Source: Budorcas taxicolor (taxonomy: Eukaryota; Chordata; Mammalia; Artiodactyla; Bovidae). Taken from it: a stretch of 64,000 nucleotides of DNA. The translations under genes and the position numbers were made by a program. Below are positions 44,898 to 54,847 of this stretch, piece after piece (position 1 is the first letter of the stretch; every line of letters begins with the position of its first letter). The notes under the pieces were generated by a model that saw only the letters and a program-made list of their open reading frames with translations, had not been told where the DNA came from and did no database searches. The stretch spans positions 14,034,262 to 14,098,261 of the forward strand of contig NC_068930.1 of NCBI RefSeq assembly GCF_023091745.1. The letters run 5' to 3'.

Positions 44898-45565
44898 CTG
44901 TTTTTTTTTTTAATTGAAGTCTAGTTGATGTACAATATTGTGCTAGTTTTAGACGCAAAGCAAAGTGATTTGACTGTGCATATATTGGCTTCCCAGGGGG
45001 CTCGTGGCTCAGTGGTAAAGAACCTGCCTCCCAATGCAGGAGGTTCAGGAGACTCGAGTTTGATCCCTGGGTCAAGAAGACGCTCTGGAGGAGGAAATGG
45101 CAACCCACTCATATTCTAGCTGGGAAAAATCCCATGGACAGAGGAGCCTGGTGAGCTGCAGTCCATGGGGTCACAGAGATTCGAACACAACTGAGCAACT
45201 GGGTTTGCATACCTGCATGCATATGTATATATCTATATAATTTTTTTATTCGTTTCCATTACAGTTTATTGCAAGATATTGAATGTGGTTTCCTATGCTT
45301 CACACTAGATCTTGTTGTTTATCTATCTTGTATATGGCAGTTTGCATCTGTTAATCCCATACTTCCAATTTATCCCTCCCCCTGCTTCTCTTTTGGTACC
45401 CGTAAGTTTGCTTTCTATGTCCTTGAGTCTGTTTCTGTTTTGTAAATAAGTTCATTTGTAAGATATTTTTAAGATTCCACATGTAAGTGACACCATATTT
45501 TACTCGTCTTTCTCTCTCACTTAATTCGCTTAGTATGATCATCTTTTGGTTCATCCAATGTACAC
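44898..45565 (-). mobile_element. Artiodactyl L1 3' UTR, antisense, with nested SINE
   Basis: Antisense L1: T-run at about 44901, AATTGAAGTCTAGTTGATG, TACAATATTGTGCTAG, then after the SINE TTGCAAGATATTGAATGTGG, TGTTAATCCCATACTTCC, CTGTTTCTGTTTTGTAAATAAG and CTTAGTATGATCATC. It ends near 45565. It faces the sense L1 at 44413 and overlaps it in content for about 110 bases, making an inverted repeat. Confidence 0.85.
44987..45200 (+). mobile_element. Bov-tA SINE nested in antisense L1
   Basis: GGCTTCCCAGGGGGCTCGTGG head, GAGTTTGATCCCTGGGTC, GAGGAAATGGCAACCCACTC, CATGGACAGAGGAGCCTGG and CACAACTGAGCAACTGGG end. It carries a small insertion (GGAGGTTCAGGAGACTCG) in the B-box side and a deletion at CACTC/ATATTC. 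The flanks share TGCATAT. Confidence 0.92.
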
Positions 45566-45814
45566 CTGAGGAACACAATTCTCCAGTTTTCTGGCATTGG
45601 GAGGCTCTGATCCTCAACAGCTATGTGGATGTTAGATTCCAAAGAAAACACAAAAACTAAAGATAAAACTCCAGATTTATTTATATGTATTGTTTTAGAT
45701 TAGACACCTGCTTTTAATTGTCAAATTAAATAACATAACTAAAGTTTCAGAATATTGTGCCTTGTTATTGAGTTTTGGCCAGTATCAGTCAAACTGATAA
45801 TTAAATTTACAATT

Positions 45815-45993
45815 GTGTGTGTATTACTTGCTCAACTCTTTGCAACTCCATGGTCTGTCCATAGAATTCTCTGGGCAAGAGTACTGGAGTGGATTGCCAT
45901 TCCCTTCTCCAGGGGATCTTCCCAATCCAGATATCAAACCCAGGTCTCTTGCACTGCAGGCAGATTCTTTACCATCTGAGCGACTAAGGAAGC
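45815..45993 (-). mobile_element. Bov-tA SINE, antisense, perfect 13-bp duplication
   Basis: Slightly shortened antisense copy: CTTGCTCAACTCTTTGCAAC, GGGCAAGAGTACTGGAGTGG, CAATCCAGATATCAAACCC and TCTGAGCGACTAAGGAAGC. TAAATTTACAATT is repeated perfectly at 45802-45814 and 45994-46006. Confidence 0.94.
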
Positions 45994-46006
45994 TAAATTT
46001 ACAATT

Positions 46007-46625
46007 AAATTGATAATTTCTCTGCTCCCTCAAAAGCTTTGGAAGTAGTAGTATTTTCACTCTTTTATTTGAGAAGAAACTGGAAATCATAAAAGTTCAG
46101 TCCTTATCCCAATTCTAATACTCTTCTTGTGGCTGAGCCTGGATTTGAACCTGTCTTTCTGACTTTTAAGTTCCTGTGTATACACACATGCATTCCCATG
46201 CACACATACACACTGGAAGCAAGAACATGATTGTTTAGAACTTAATGATCTTATCTCTCCCTACAAATTAGTAGTAAGGGAAGATCAAAGGAAATGGGAA
46301 AAGCAAAATATCAGATATTAATAGCGAATTAGAAAGAGGTTAGAGAGAAGAGGAATCTGGGGAAAAACCTTCTACTGAGTTATGTTTGTGAAGTGTATCA
46401 CTCTGGGACAAGGTTTTCTCAGCATGCACGTTTTAAACCATTTTTACATGCCCCATGTTGCTTGTCAGCAGGGATTTGAAAGGGATAAATGTAACCCCTT
46501 GAGGTTTCACAGCTTTGCACTTTGAAGAAATGAGCAATCCTTTGCCAGTTATCAAAAAACCAACATTTCTCAGAGAGATGGATGTAACAACTTTTGGAAT
46601 TACACAAGTGGAGGTAGCAAATGCT
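46007..46625. other. Single-copy DNA with possible MIR remnant
   Basis: Positions about 46050-46175 (GAGAAGAAACTGGAAATC, GGCTGAGCCTGGATTTGAACC) recall antisense MIR at low confidence. A CA-rich patch (TATACACACATGC, ACACATACACAC) lies at 46182-46214. Nothing else recognised. Confidence 0.4.
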
Positions 46626-47204
46626 GGGCTTCAAAATCACTGCAGATAGTGACTGCAGCCACGAAGTTAAAAGATGTTTGCTCCTTGGAAAGAAAACTAT
46701 GACAAACCTAGACAGAATATTAAAATCAGAGACATCACTTTTCCCACAAAGGTCCATATAAACAAAGCTATGGTTTCTCCAGCAGTCATGTACAGCTGTG
46801 AGACTTGGACCATAAAGAAAGCTGAGCATGGAAGAACTGATGCTTTTGAATTGTGGTGCTTGAGAAGACTCTTGAGAGTCCCTTGGACAGGAAGGAGACC
46901 AAACCAATCAATACCTCAGAAAATCAACCCTGAATATTCATTGGAAGGACTCATGCTGAAGTTGAAGCTCTAGTACTTTGGACACCTAATGTGAAGAGCC
47001 GACACATTGGGAAAGACCCTGAGGCTGGTAAAGATTGAAGGCAGGAGGAGAAGGGGGCGACAGAGGATGAGATGGTTGGATGGCATCACCGAGTTGATGG
47101 ACATGAGTTTGAGGAATCTCTGGGGGTTGGTGAGGGACAGGGAAGCCTGATGTGCTGTAGCGGTCACAAAGAGTCTACACGACTGACTGACTAAACTGAA
47201 CCGA
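46626..47204 (+). mobile_element. BovB LINE 3' end, sense
   Basis: About 580 bases from GGGCTTCAAAATCACTGCAG to ACTGACTGACTAAACTGAAC. The reverse-transcriptase C-terminal frame is partly open (99 codons at 46674-46973, with RRLLRVPWTGRRPNQS), then ends at a stop. It faces the antisense BovB at 47880. Confidence 0.93.
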
Positions 47205-47879
47205 AGATACTAAAAGATTGACCCATGGGATCAATACGTTTGGCCTGTGCTCTACTTGCAGTTCAGTTTTCTTTGCCCAGAGCTGTTGCCTTAGTATTCT
47301 GGATCCTCCCTCCTTCCTAAATAAGCACTGGCTTTCTAAATTGACCATTGGAGAAGCATTATTGCATGGATGAATCCTCAGCACCTGCAGCCCAAGCTCC
47401 ATGCTTGCCATTGTACCTTTAGGAGATCTGCTTTCAAATTCCGGAGATGACAAACTCCACTTGCTCCCTTGGACACTGATGTGTTGGCCATTGATGGGTT
47501 TTTCTAAAGGAGACAGTTAGCATCGTGGTTGAGCTCACTGCCTCTGCTCACTATTGTGGTCTATTCCATCAGCTCTCCTGCCCGAAGAAATGGATCCTGA
47601 CCACAGTAGGTGTGAGAAATTCTTCCTCTCAGAAAAGGCAACCTAAGATTCCTGGCTTGTGACAGTTGCAATGCTGCTTCTTAGCTTAACAAATGCTTCT
47701 TTGAAAATATTCAGTTACAAATCAAGAAATATAACTTGTTGATATTGATAAACAGTCAATAAATAGGGATTGAGATAGGAAAATAAAACAATTCAAATTC
47801 ATAGACAATATTGTCTAAACTTTTCTTATTGAGACCCCCATCAGAAAAAGAAGAAATTAAAGGTCACCCACAGTATGTT
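47205..47879. other. Single-copy spacer between inverted BovB copies
   Basis: No gene or repeat recognised in about 675 bases. Confidence 0.45.
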
Positions 47880-48505
47880 GTTGGTGTTCAGCTGTTCAGT
47901 CATGTCATGCTCAACTCTTTGCGACCCCATAAACTGCAGCCTTCCAGGCTTCCCTGTCCTTCACTGTCTCCCAGAGCTTGCCGAAATCCATCTCCGTTGA
48001 GTCAGTGATGCCATCCAACAATCTCATCCTCTGTCACCTGCTTCTTCTCCTGCCCTCAGTCCTTCAGAGCATCAGGGTCTGTTCCAATGAGCAGGCGCTT
48101 GGCATCAGGTGGCCAAAGTACTGGAGCATTGGCTTCAGCATCAGTCCTTCCAGTGAATATTCAGGGTTGATTTCCTTAAGGATTTTCTGGTTTGATCGCC
48201 TTCCTGTCCAAGGGACTCTCAAGAGTCTTCTATAGCACCACAGTTCAAAAGCATCAGTTCTTCAATGCTCAGCCTTCTTCATGGTCCAACATTCACATCT
48301 GTACATGACCACTGGAAAAATCATAGCTTGCATGATAGGGACCTTTGTTGGAAGAGTGATATCTCTGCTTTTTAATTCACTGTCTAGATTTGACATAGCT
48401 TTTCTTCCAAGGAGCAAGTGTCTTTTAATTTTGTGGCTTCAGTCACCATCCACAGTGATTTTGGAGGCCAGGAAAATAAAGTCTGTCACTTTTCCCACTT
48501 TTTAT
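47880..48505 (-). mobile_element. BovB LINE 3' end, antisense
   Basis: About 625 bases of antisense BovB from TTCAGCTGTTCAGTCATG to GAGGCCAGGAAAATAAAGTC. More diverged than the copy at 19203. Together with 46626-47204 it forms a long inverted repeat. Confidence 0.92.
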
Positions 48506-48526
48506 TTGTAAATTATACATGTGTGA

Positions 48527-48706
48527 GGACTTCCCTAGTGACTCAGATGGTAAAGAATCTGCCTGCAATCCAGGAGATCCAGGCTCAATGTCTGGGTTGG
48601 GAAGATCCCCTGGAGAAGGGAAAGGCAACCCACTCCAGTATTCTTGCCTGGAGAATCCCATGGACAGAGGAGCCTGGTGGGCTACTGTCCATGGGGTCAC
48701 AAAGAG
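48527..48706 (+). mobile_element. Bov-tA SINE
   Basis: Near-consensus: GGACTTCCCTAGTGACTCAG head, TTGGGAAGATCCCCTGGAG, TATTCTTGCCTGGAGAATCC and GGGGTCACAAAGAGT. It ends early at the CAAAGAGT point with no GACACAACTGAG segment, so the 3' part is missing. It sits about 20 bases from the 5' edge of the antisense BovB. Confidence 0.92.
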
Positions 48707-49136
48707 TATTATAAAACATACCTAAATACGCAGATTTTAAAAGGATGAACAGAAACTAAGTAGAAAAAGAATTTTATTCAGCAAAAGATCATCCTGCCTA
48801 GTGGTGCATACTCACAGATGCACCAGTCATGCTCCAGAGAGCTCTATTCTCAGACAGATGATCAGTCAAGAAAGTTCAAGACACATTTCCTCTGCTGCTC
48901 CTTGCAGTCACTATCCAAACTCATATCACACTGAACTCTCTGATCTGGTCATCACTCCAACTTAACTGTGGTGTGAGATTACAGAGGCATTCAGAGAAAT
49001 TGACAAGTTCTGTGCATGCACATTTTTAACAGAATAAAACGAAGCAAACTGTGTGGTTGTTTCTGTTTCACACATAGGGTAACCTAAACAAAGCATGGCT
49101 AACAGGGAGAGAGAGTTTTCATGATCTGTAAGAGCA
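48707..49136. other. Single-copy DNA
   Basis: No gene or repeat recognised. Confidence 0.4.
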
Positions 49137-49460
49137 GAGTCCCTTGGACTGCAAGGAGATCAAACCAGTCCATCCTAAAGGAAATCAGTCCTGAATATTC
49201 ACTGGAAAGACTGATGCTGAAGCTGAAACTCCAATACTTTGGCCACCTGATGCAAACAGTTGACTCACTGGAAAAGATCCTGATACTGGAAAAGAGTGAA
49301 GGCAACAGGAGAAGGTGGTGGCAGACGATGAGAAGGCTAGATGGTATCAATGGACTTAAATCTGAGCAAACTTTGGGAGATAGTGAAGGACAGAGAGGTC
49401 TGGCATGCTATAGTCCATGGGGTCACAGAGTCGGACAAGTCTTGGCAACGGAACAAGAAG
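49137..49460 (+). mobile_element. BovB LINE 3' end, sense
   Basis: About 320 bases from GAGTCCCTTGGACTGCAAGG to GAGTCGGACAAGTCTTGGC. The 3' terminus reads GGCAACGGAACAAGAAG and not the TGAACTGAACTGA of the other copies, so it belongs to an older or variant BovB. It is the third BovB within 3 kb. Confidence 0.9.
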
Positions 49461-50563
49461 ATCAGTATTAGAAAGAAGGCAAGAAATCAGGAGAGAGACA
49501 TAAACATGGCTGCCTGGTCCTGAGTAAGCAAGGCAGGTTCCACTGGCATGTGTGCTCAATAAAACCTTTGTACACATGCCCAAATTCAGGCTGCCCGTAA
49601 TGTTCATGGATTGTGTAATCTAATGCTATTAAGAAATTGTTTAGCTAACTTAGTGCAAGGATTTTATCACACCTATGTATTTCCTACTCATATGTCAGAA
49701 AGAAAAACCCAATATTCAACCCCTACAAGTCTTTTGAACAGTGAAATTGGATTTTTAAGTATGTGTTTACAAATAACTGGGATTATCATTACCTTGTAAA
49801 TTCAATGTGGGGGAGCAGCCCACTGAGTTCATGTTTAGTTAGTTGTGGCAACTGGTTAGGATTTCCCTATTTTTCCCCTCCCAGAAAAGAACTATGAACA
49901 AAGATCTGCAGGCTTCCCAATCTATCATTCCAGTTCAGAAAATGTCATTTTTCTCCTTGACCAAAATGCCTCCCAGCTGTCTACTCCTGCCCTCAGCCCA
50001 AACAAATCTCAAACAGTTTTGTTCAGTGATAGGAAGACATCCTCTGTCTGACATTCCAGAATTGGTGTTAGGCTAAATGCTCAGGATAGCATGAAATAGC
50101 CAGTGAAAAATGAAAATATCTCAGTGACAACACAAGAGAATATTCTATTTTCTGAGGTACCAATTGCAAAAGGATAAAATACCAGCCCCAAAGAATATGT
50201 GCTTTGTCAGGCCATATGTCTTCGCCATTGCCCTCGATGGTATAATCAGGAAGGCAGGATTTCATCTCCCCCTAAATACTGTGGATATAATAATGGCTTT
50301 CAAAATTTCACAGCACATGCCTGTGATGGTCAAAGACCAGTAAGTTACTATTGATCATTCAAGAGAGCTGGAGTTTCATGAGAGTGACTTGAAGGATTGT
50401 GAGTCTGAACATGACTCAGAGGAAGCCACAAGACTGACTGTGGTTTTCCTCTGCCTTCAAGATCACCACTGTCCCTCAAGGCTGTAACACTGGATCAGCA
50501 TATTTGTGGATGCTTCTGTTCTTCCAGATCTCATGAGGTTAATAAATGCATTTGTTTCTCTCT
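49461..50563. other. Single-copy DNA
   Basis: No gene or repeat recognised over about 1.1 kb. Confidence 0.45.
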
Positions 50564-50575
50564 CCTCAGAGATAT

Positions 50576-50788
50576 GGGTTTCCCTGGTGGTTCAGTGGTG
50601 AAGGATCTGCCTGCAATGCAGAGACATGGGCTCGATCCCGGAATTGGGACGATCCCCTAGAGAAGGAAATGGCTACCCATTTCTGTATTCTTGCCTTGGA
50701 AATCCCATGGACAGAGGATCCTGGTGGGCTAGAGTCCATGAGGTGGCAAAAAATCAGACACAGCTTAGAGACCAAACAGTACCAACAA
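50576..50788 (+). mobile_element. Bov-tA SINE with target-site duplication
   Basis: GGGTTTCCCTGGTGGTTCAG head, CATGGGCTCGATCCCGG B-box side, AAGGAAATGGCTACCCATTTC and CCATGGACAGAGGATCCTGG. The flanks carry CCTCAGAGA(T/C)AT at 50564-50575 and 50789-50800, a 12-base duplication with one mismatch. Confidence 0.93.
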
Positions 50789-50800
50789 CCTCAGAGACAT

Positions 50801-51084
50801 ACATCTTAAAATCGGGTGGAATAAACCCAATCAATGTGAGCAAATTAAGCCATTCCAGAACTATCTTTCACCTAAGAACCAAAAGGAAACAATAAGAGAA
50901 AGAGTTGTGTCACCAAGTAAGCTTAGAATTTAGCCAGGATGACGAGTTATAAACTTGAAACACTGAAAATCAGAGCAACTGAAATGTGTATATTGACACG
51001 TTTCTGTATGAAAGTACAGGATAACCTAATAACATATGTATGTTACATTATCATTGCCAAATTGTGTGATATATTAGCCTTGTA
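50801..51084. other. Single-copy DNA
   Basis: Nothing recognised. Confidence 0.4.
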
Positions 51085-51500
51085 AAGCCTCAACAAAAAA
51101 CTTATACTTTCATATTTGTATAGCATATTATCATTGTAAAGTGGATCAAAATAGAAAACTGTAAGGAAGATAATAAATCATCCTTTATTCTAGTACTTGG
51201 TGATAACTTCCATTGATGACTTTTATTGTACAGACTATAAAATTTAGTTTCCTAGATTTTACATTCACAATCACAATATAAGCCCTTAAACATACTTTAC
51301 TTGCTGCATAAAACAGTATTACATTGATATTACATAATTTATTTACTCAATCTTTTCTATTCTAGTATACTTATTCATTATTTGCTTTAATATTCTATAA
51401 GGAAAATTTTAAAAAATAACATCTATTTATATTTTAGATTATTCATTAGGATAGACACCTAAGGATGTTATTACTTGGCCAAAAGCTATGGAGATTTTTA
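51085..51500 (-). mobile_element. L1M LINE fragment, antisense
   Basis: The order GATCAAAATAGAAAACTG, TTACATAATTTATTTACTC, TAGATTATTCATTAGGATAG and TTACTTGGCCAAAAGC follows the same old L1 segment as 17025-17440. Strongly diverged. Confidence 0.55.
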
Positions 51501-52424
51501 AGTCTCTTGATTATTAATAATAAATTATTTTCAACAATAAAGTAATTTTAGTTATAATAATAATTATTTCAGGGGAAAAACTGTATGTAAAATATTCAAA
51601 ATATTTGACTCAGTAATCCTACTCTTTAGAGTTTTGACTGATGAAGACAGGGAAAATGGGAGGATAAAAGTATTCAGGAGGCAAGCTGGAAGTATTTTAA
51701 TTTCTTAAGCATTTATGTGTCAGCTTTCCTTACAGTGAATGGTTCTGTTCCTCAGATTCATATTTGCCTACCCATTAAAATAACCCAATCAAGTAGCATA
51801 GTCAAAATGATTTGTCCTCTTGTTACCTCATCACTCATAAATAAATCATCCAATAAGTATTTTCATTTTTTAGTGAAAATATTTTAGGCCAATTCCAGTC
51901 AATAAATCAGTGGTTCTTCACTTTTTTACGATTGAGAACATGGAAATATATGAAAGCTATTGATTCTTCTAGAAAATGTACACACACACAGAATTTTGCA
52001 TCCATTGGCAGGGCTCCACAGATCCCAGGATGATCTTTCTGCAGTCCCCTCTATGTAGTCTTTTGATTAAAAAACCTAGAACAATAGCTCTTCGAAACAT
52101 TTGAGAGAGAATAAAGAGACAATATTTTAATGCCATAACCAAATGTCTTATTCTTTAACATTCACAGAATCATCAAATTCTATTACTGGAAAAAATTTAA
52201 ATGATATTTGGTTAAGTAATCTACACATTTAGGGGGACACAAGTTCCCTTTAGAACATGATGAAAGCAGTTGGAAAAAAAAATGCACCTTTTTCCCCAGG
52301 GAGAAGTGCTCACAGTCACAGTCAGCCACAGCAATGACATAGCACTGCTGGGTTCCGAATTCTCCCTTTAGTGTCCAAAGAGTCTACACTGACAGTCATT
52401 GAGTTCCACTCCACCATCCGCTCA
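51501..52424. other. AT-rich single-copy DNA
   Basis: No gene or certain repeat. ATA-rich words lie near 51510-51570 (ATTAATAATAAATTATTT, TAATAATAATTATTTC). Confidence 0.45.
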
Positions 52425-52690
52425 GTTGTACAGATGAAAAAAACAAAGGCTAGAGTAGGTAAAAGATTTGTTCCCACTCACAAAAGGAGTTGATAGCAAT
52501 GATGGAACTCTAGTCTACATTTTATGATCTCTCAATTGATACAATTTTGGACCCATTGTACAGATCGGAAAATTGAAATTCAAAGAAGGCAAATTACTTA
52601 CCATCATCCTATTTCACATGACAAACAGCAGAAAAGAAAGTGACTACATTTTCAGGCTCTTGAGTTTACACCCGAGTTTATGGCCCTTTT
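52425..52690 (-). mobile_element. Two antisense MIR remnants
   Basis: The first (52425-52530) shows TACAGATGAAAAAAACAAAGGC and GATGGAACTCTAGTC. The second (52545-52690) shows CATTGTACAGATCGGAAAATTG and GGCAAATTACTTACC. Both follow the antisense MIR core in order. Adjacent same-strand copies could be one duplicated MIR or two insertions. Confidence 0.5.
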
Positions 52691-53822
52691 CTTCCAAGAA
52701 GAAAATAAAATTGATTTGGAGAATTACGTCTTAGGAATAGATCAGTTAACTGAAGGTGGTCAAGTTAGTTATTTTGTTCAAATAATGCATTTTCACTGAA
52801 ATACTGTGTAATTAACTATAGAAACTCCATGTTTAAAAGCTGCACAGATGTATTTGCATACCTGGGTAACTACCAGTGCAAGTGTTAGCTTCTCCGCGTG
52901 CTTTTCCAATTTGCATCAGCAAATACGAACTGACTTCTCACCGAGAGCTTGCCCTTTTGCCCTTTTGCCCTTTCAAGGCTGACCCTTCCAGTTCTGAAGT
53001 TGACAGTAATTATCTGGTTTAACTTTTGAATATGGAATGTCTACAACCAAAGTTCTTCAAATAAATACTTCTTCCCTCAGGCCCACTAATTTACACCACG
53101 TATAGAAAGAAGATATAAAAATGCCCTGGTTTTGATAAGGTCTTTTATAGATCCTAGTTTCCAATTTGGGAGCACAGAAGTGAGATGCCACAAACTGTCA
53201 GAAAGCCCACCTTCTTGAAACCAACATATCAATAAATATGTAGACAACCAGGTCCACTGGGCATCACTGCCCGTCACCCATTAGTTGTTTAATCATATCA
53301 CCACTCTCAGAATCATCAGAGGCAATTTAATCAAATGGTGCCTAGCCACTGGGTAATTGTTTTCTAGGCCTGTTAGAAAAATAAAGGTTGGCATTTATTA
53401 AATGCATATCCTCTTGCCTGTTGATTGCTCTGCTAATTTCTTGTTTGTAATCCTTTGTTCTAGCTTTCAAGAGAAGGCTGAATTCCAGCCTAGTGAATCA
53501 GTACCCAGAGGGACAAATTAAAATAGAGAGCTATGTCGGGGCCTCCAAGGTTGAGACCCCAGAAAACTCAGGTCATAAAGCTGAGGGGTCTTCCACAAGT
53601 GAGCGAGAATTCGTTTTCCTTTGCACACTTTCTGCTTTTCTGCTAGATACATTAAAGAGGTCTATTTGCTTTACATGGCCATTTTCTGTCACTTATACAA
53701 TGAAAATCAGGACAGTCCACACACAGAAGATAACTTTTGTGTCCATTTCAAAACTGACCTGAAACAATGGAGATGTACTTCTCAGGACTGCACCTATAGT
53801 CAGCTGCTAGAGGAGAAAAATA
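52691..53822. other. Single-copy DNA with conserved-looking blocks
   Basis: 52850-53060 contains an octamer-like ATTTGCATC, CpGs (TCTCCGCGTGC, ATACGAAC, CACCGAG) and a 9-base unit repeated about 2.5 times (GCCCTTTT type, 52951-52974). 53280-53480 carries GTTTAATCATATC, GGCAATTTAATCAAATG and GGGTAATTGTTTTC words. Both look like regulatory DNA by composition. No gene recognised. Confidence 0.35.
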
Positions 53823-53834
53823 AAGAAAATGTTG

Positions 53835-53976
53835 CTTTTTAAAATATTTATTTATTTATTTGTCTGCACTGGGTCTTAATTACAACATGGGGATCAGTTC
53901 ACTGGCCAGGGACCCAGCCTACGCCCCATATATTGCGAATGCAGAGTCTGAGTGACTGGACCTCCGGGGAAGTTCC
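53835..53976 (-). mobile_element. CHR-type SINE, antisense, with target-site duplication
   Basis: ATTTATTTATTTATTTGTCTGC, CACTGGCCAGGGACCCAGCC, GTCTGAGTGACTGGACC and GGGGAAGTTCC. Its target-site duplication AAGAAAATGTT lies at 53823-53833 on the left. The right copy is displaced to 54191-54201, because a Bov-tA later inserted at the right boundary. Confidence 0.82.
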
Positions 53977-53981
53977 AAGAA

Positions 53982-54188
53982 CACGTTTGCGTGTATGCCA
54001 AGCCGCTTCAGTCGTGTCCGACTCTTTGCGACCCTATGGACTGTAGCCCACCAGGCTCCTCTGTCCACGGCATTATTCAGGCAAGAGTACCGGAATGGGC
54101 CACCATTCCCTCCTCCAGGGATCTTCCCGACCCAAGGATCCAACTTGCATCCAGTGAGTTCTTAACCACTAGCGTCATCTGAGAAGCC
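53982..54188 (-). mobile_element. Bov-tA SINE, antisense, inserted in the CHR SINE's duplication
   Basis: GTATGCCAAGCCGCTTCAGTCG, TGGACTGTAGCCCACCAGGC, TTCCCTCCTCCAGGGATC and CTAGCGTCATCTGAGAAGCC. It is flanked by CCAAGAA (53975-53981 and 54189-54195). It keeps several CpGs and is younger than the CHR SINE beside it. Confidence 0.92.
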
Positions 54189-54201
54189 CCAAGAAAATGT
54201 T

Positions 54202-54619
54202 TAAACACAAGGATTTTGATTCAGTTTAAAATCATCTCATCTTGTTATGGATTAACTAAAATGGCCACAAGTAGTTCTCAGCAGCTACACGCTTCTTTCT
54301 ACAGAGATCATTGACATACACCATCCAATCCTACCATGCTGATGCTAATTAAGTGGGCAGATCATCGGACCAATGATTACAAGAAATATCACTGTAGCTA
54401 TCATATGTTGTTTGACCAAATGGTGTGGTCTTTGGTAAAATTTTTGTTTAGAAGGGAGAGAAAAGAAAGAATCTTTTCCCACATGGATGTTCTTGCCACA
54501 TTGTGTCAGACTTCTAGTTATCTGAACTCAGAGAGACATGGGATGGGCAAAATTAGGTGGTCAGATCACGTAAGGGTTGAGTTCCTACTAAATGCTGATC
54601 CTGAATGAATTTTTCCCTC
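54202..54619. other. Single-copy DNA
   Basis: No repeat recognised. A 90-codon plus-strand frame (54336-54608) has no recognisable domain. Confidence 0.4.
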
Positions 54620-54633
54620 ACTGAGCTTAAGCT

Positions 54634-54833
54634 CAAAGACCCTGATGCTGGGAAAGATTGAGGGCAGGAAGAGAAGGGGAAGACAGAGGATGAGATGGTT
54701 GGATGGCATCACCGACTCAATGGACATGAGTCTGAGTAAACTCCGGGAGTTGGTGACAGACAGGGAGGCCTGGCGTGCTGCAGTCCATGGGGTCGCAAAG
54801 AGTCAGACACAACTGAGCGACTGAACTGACTGA
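54634..54833 (+). mobile_element. BovB LINE 3' end with perfect 14-bp duplication
   Basis: About 200 bases of near-consensus sense BovB, from GACCCTGATGCTGGGAAAG to GAGCGACTGAACTGACTGA. ACTGAGCTTAAGCT is repeated perfectly at 54620-54633 and 54834-54847. Low divergence and an intact duplication point to a recent insertion. Confidence 0.95.
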
Positions 54834-54847
54834 ACTGAGCTTAAGCT

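Noticed and set aside
46419..46907. Minus-strand frame of 162 codons
   Set aside because: Mostly antisense BovB (46626-47204) continued by chance into flanking DNA.
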